Source: Pigmentiphaga sp. NML030171 (GTDB lineage: Bacteria > Pseudomonadota > Gammaproteobacteria > Burkholderiales > Burkholderiaceae_B). From it: DNA of 64,000 bases. Position numbers and translations under genes: made by a program. The notes beneath the pieces were generated by a model. It ran no database searches, was not told where the DNA came from, and saw only the letters and a program-made list of their open reading frames with translations. Shown here in pieces: positions 62,656-64,000 of the stretch (positions within the stretch are counted from its first letter, which is position 1; every line of letters starts with the position of its first letter). The stretch is from positions 105,809 through 169,808 of the forward strand of contig NZ_NINX01000025.1 in the NCBI RefSeq assembly GCF_002188635.1, read 5' to 3'.

Positions 62656-63654
62656 TCAGACGGCAATCTGGCACTTCGCGGCGCGCTGGCGCAGCGCCGA
62701 CACCGCCTCGTCCAATTGCGCGGCGGCGCGATCGCCGAAGGCAACGGCGGTCCACGGCGCCAACGCCTCCTTGCCGCGCGCAAGCCAGTCCTTCACCCAG
62801 CCCGACAACAACGCCGCGTTCGCCGGCGATTCCTCGGCCGCCGTCTTCAGGCAGGCATCCACCCAGCGCAGGTTCTCGCCATGCCAGTCGCGCATGAACT
62901 CCACGCTCATCCCGAAACCATTGCCCGTGGCCGCCGACAACTCCCGCTCCAGCGCCTGGAACACCAGCGGATACACCAGCCCGTCCAGCGCGAAGTCCTG
63001 CGCCACGAACACCTCGAACCAGTCCTTCGTCACGAACAGGTTCTCCACCTCGCGCCGCAGCCCCTGCCACCCCGGCGAACCCAGCCAATGCTGCTTCGCC
63101 CGCGCCAGCGACGCCCCCTGATTGCCGTCCAGCAGCAGCCCGATGCGGCTCAGGTACTGCGCCAGCCCCAGCCGGTCCATGCTCTGGTACTGCGCCGCCT
63201 GCGTGATCGCCGCCCCATAGCCATAGGCCGTCACATAACAGTTGTTCATATTCGCGCCCCACTCGTAGTGACGCAGCGGCAGCACCAGTTCCTCGATACG
63301 CTGCCGCACCTCACCCGGCGCCTCGCGCAGCAGGCCGCGCTTGTCCACGAACTCCAGCGCGCTCTCCTGCGCCTCCTGCTGCCGCGCGCGGGCCTGCGTG
63401 TACGTGCCGTAGTAGTAATGACGCGGATCCTTGAACGCGTACCAGTCCCGCATCACCACCGCTGTGCGGCGCGTGTCGTACAGCTCGAACCCCGGCTCCC
63501 ACAACGGCCGGTAATGGAAATTCACCTCCGGCTGCAGGTCATAGGTCGCCTCCTGATAGCGCGACGCCGGCTTGTCCGCGCCGAAGCGGCGCGCAATGTG
63601 GGAAAACGTCTGGCGAATCGGACGGATGTCGGAAGTCTTGATATCGACTTGCAT
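62656..63654 (-). CDS. dmpL: Phenol hydroxylase beta subunit, P1
   Basis: A 332-residue component equal in length to DmpL. The segments DIRPIRQTFSHIARRFGADKPASRYQEATYD and FGMSVEFMRDWHGENLRWVDACLK are typical. It forms the hydroxylase with dmpN and dmpO. The ATG at 63654 is chosen since family members begin MQVDIKTS; an upstream ATG at 63714 would overlap dmpK. Confidence 0.94.
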   Translation of the reverse strand: MQVDIKTSDIRPIRQTFSHIARRFGADKPASRYQEATYDLQPEVNFHYRPLWEPGFELYDTRRTAVVMRDWYAFKDPRHYYYGTYTQARARQQEAQESALEFVDKRGLLREAPGEVRQRIEELVLPLRHYEWGANMNNCYVTAYGYGAAITQAAQYQSMDRLGLAQYLSRIGLLLDGNQGASLARAKQHWLGSPGWQGLRREVENLFVTKDWFEVFVAQDFALDGLVYPLVFQALERELSAATGNGFGMSVEFMRDWHGENLRWVDACLKTAAEESPANAALLSGWVKDWLARGKEALAPWTAVAFGDRAAAQLDEAVSALRQRAAKCQIAV

Positions 63655-63688
63655 GGCTGGTTCTCGTCGGAAGGGAAAAGGGAAGGCG

Positions 63689-63892
63689 CTACTCGGCCAA
63701 GCCGGGCGAGCCATAGCGCCACTTCATGCGCTCCAGGTCCAGGCGGGCCGCTTCCTCCGCGCCCACCATCCGCACGCGGTTGCGGCGGCAGAACTCCTGG
63801 AATTGGGGAAACGCCAGCACCAGCTCCACGGCCAGCTCCGGATCACCTATCGAGAACTCGAACTCGACGTAGCGTAAGCGGCCGGTAATCAC
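63689..63892 (-). pseudogene. dmpK: dmpK, 5' end removed by an IS66 insertion
   Basis: The remaining residues YVEFEFSIGDPELAVELVL then FCRRNRVRMVGAEEAARLDLERMKWRYG match the middle and C-terminal part of the phenol hydroxylase P0 protein DmpK (about 90 residues in full). The homology stops at base 63873, where the terminus of an IS66-like element begins. Bases 63874-63892 belong to the element and supply a GTG start, so a 67-residue hybrid protein could still be made. P0 is needed for assembly of the hydroxylase in some strains, so loss of the N-terminus may matter. Confidence 0.85.
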
Positions 63893-64000
63893 GCCTTGAC
63901 GACGGCAATCAGGTGGCCGGTGTCCACCGATGTGGCAGCAGTTCGGCGATCCGATTGTTCCTCTGCGTTGTCAGCCGCGTGAGCACGTCCTTCAAGTAGG
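63874..64000 (-). mobile_element. IS66-family insertion sequence, one end
   Basis: The end begins GTAAGCGGCCGG, fitting the GTAA start of IS66-family inverted repeats. The transposase C-terminus follows on the minus strand, 35 bases in, with its stop at 63909-63911. The rest of the element lies beyond the window. The element inserted in dmpK, from which it cut the first 25-30 codons and the upstream promoter region. Confidence 0.85.
63909..64000 (-). CDS. tnpC: IS66 family transposase (TnpC), C-terminal end
   Basis: The last 29 residues of a longer protein are readable on the minus strand: YLKDVLTRLTTQRNNRIAEL then LPHRWTPAT and a stop. This is the very conserved C-terminus of IS66 transposases (YLxDVLTRL..NRIxELLPHRW). 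Only this end lies in the window. The stop is 35 bases from the element terminus, the normal distance for this family. Confidence 0.9.
   Translation of the reverse strand, partial: YLKDVLTRLTTQRNNRIAELLPHRWTPAT

Overview
The window looks like chromosomal DNA of a high-GC betaproteobacterium of the Alcaligenaceae, close to environmental Bordetella or Achromobacter. The reasons are six Bug-type (TctC family) periplasmic receptors, a SAM-II riboswitch in front of metX-metW, a regulatory PTS trio (EIIA-Man type, HPr, EI) joined to gshB, and a catabolic, aromatic-degrading gene content. The assignment is inferred from gene content and order; no rRNA or tRNA gene is visible and no database was searched.

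Layout. 1-11.9 kb is mostly housekeeping: an aldo/keto reductase tail, a DUF2243 membrane protein, lactate dehydrogenase, a lipoprotein, cardiolipin synthase, peptide deformylase, a GST, a CbiX/YbiB/IclR/thiolase run, an MBL hydrolase and a DUF502 protein. 11.9-16.8 kb holds a Bug receptor, iron alcohol dehydrogenase and aldehyde dehydrogenase unit with a divergent LysR regulator. 16.8-22 kb has an I78 lipoprotein, an AraC/EamA exporter pair, a metallophosphoesterase and riboswitch-controlled metXW. 22.1-30.6 kb is an uncharacterised aromatic catabolic island: a Rieske dioxygenase alpha/beta pair, a class II aldolase-type decarboxylase, a dihydroxyphthalate decarboxylase-like protein, a VOC extradiol dioxygenase, two Bug receptors, an IclR regulator and a solo LuxR. 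30.7-37.3 kb returns to core functions (ptsI, ptsH, EIIA, gshB, guaD, an ABC exporter).

37.5-45.8 kb is a second aromatic island: two SDRs, an atypical amidohydrolase, two divergent Bug receptors, an aldehyde dehydrogenase, a fused LigB-LigA type dioxygenase and an AraC regulator. Two promoters 3.8 kb apart in it share a roughly 47-base sequence box, which suggests one regulon. 45.8-51.4 kb is a branched-chain amino acid type ABC operon (livKHMGF) with a GntR regulator. 51.7-54.4 kb is a nitrogen unit (putative porin, glnK, amtB) behind a convincing sigma-54 promoter, followed by ubiK.

54.8-64 kb contains a Bug/YciI pair and a multicomponent phenol hydroxylase operon on the minus strand (dmpK'-L-M-N-O-P, ferredoxin, porin, catechol 2,3-dioxygenase, GlcG-like), closed by a perfect 14-bp terminator. 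An IS66-family element, whose terminus and transposase C-terminus are visible at the window edge, has cut off the first part of dmpK and separated the operon from its native upstream region. Three copies of a structured extragenic repeat (about 70 bases) lie beside livK, amtB and between dmpN and dmpO.
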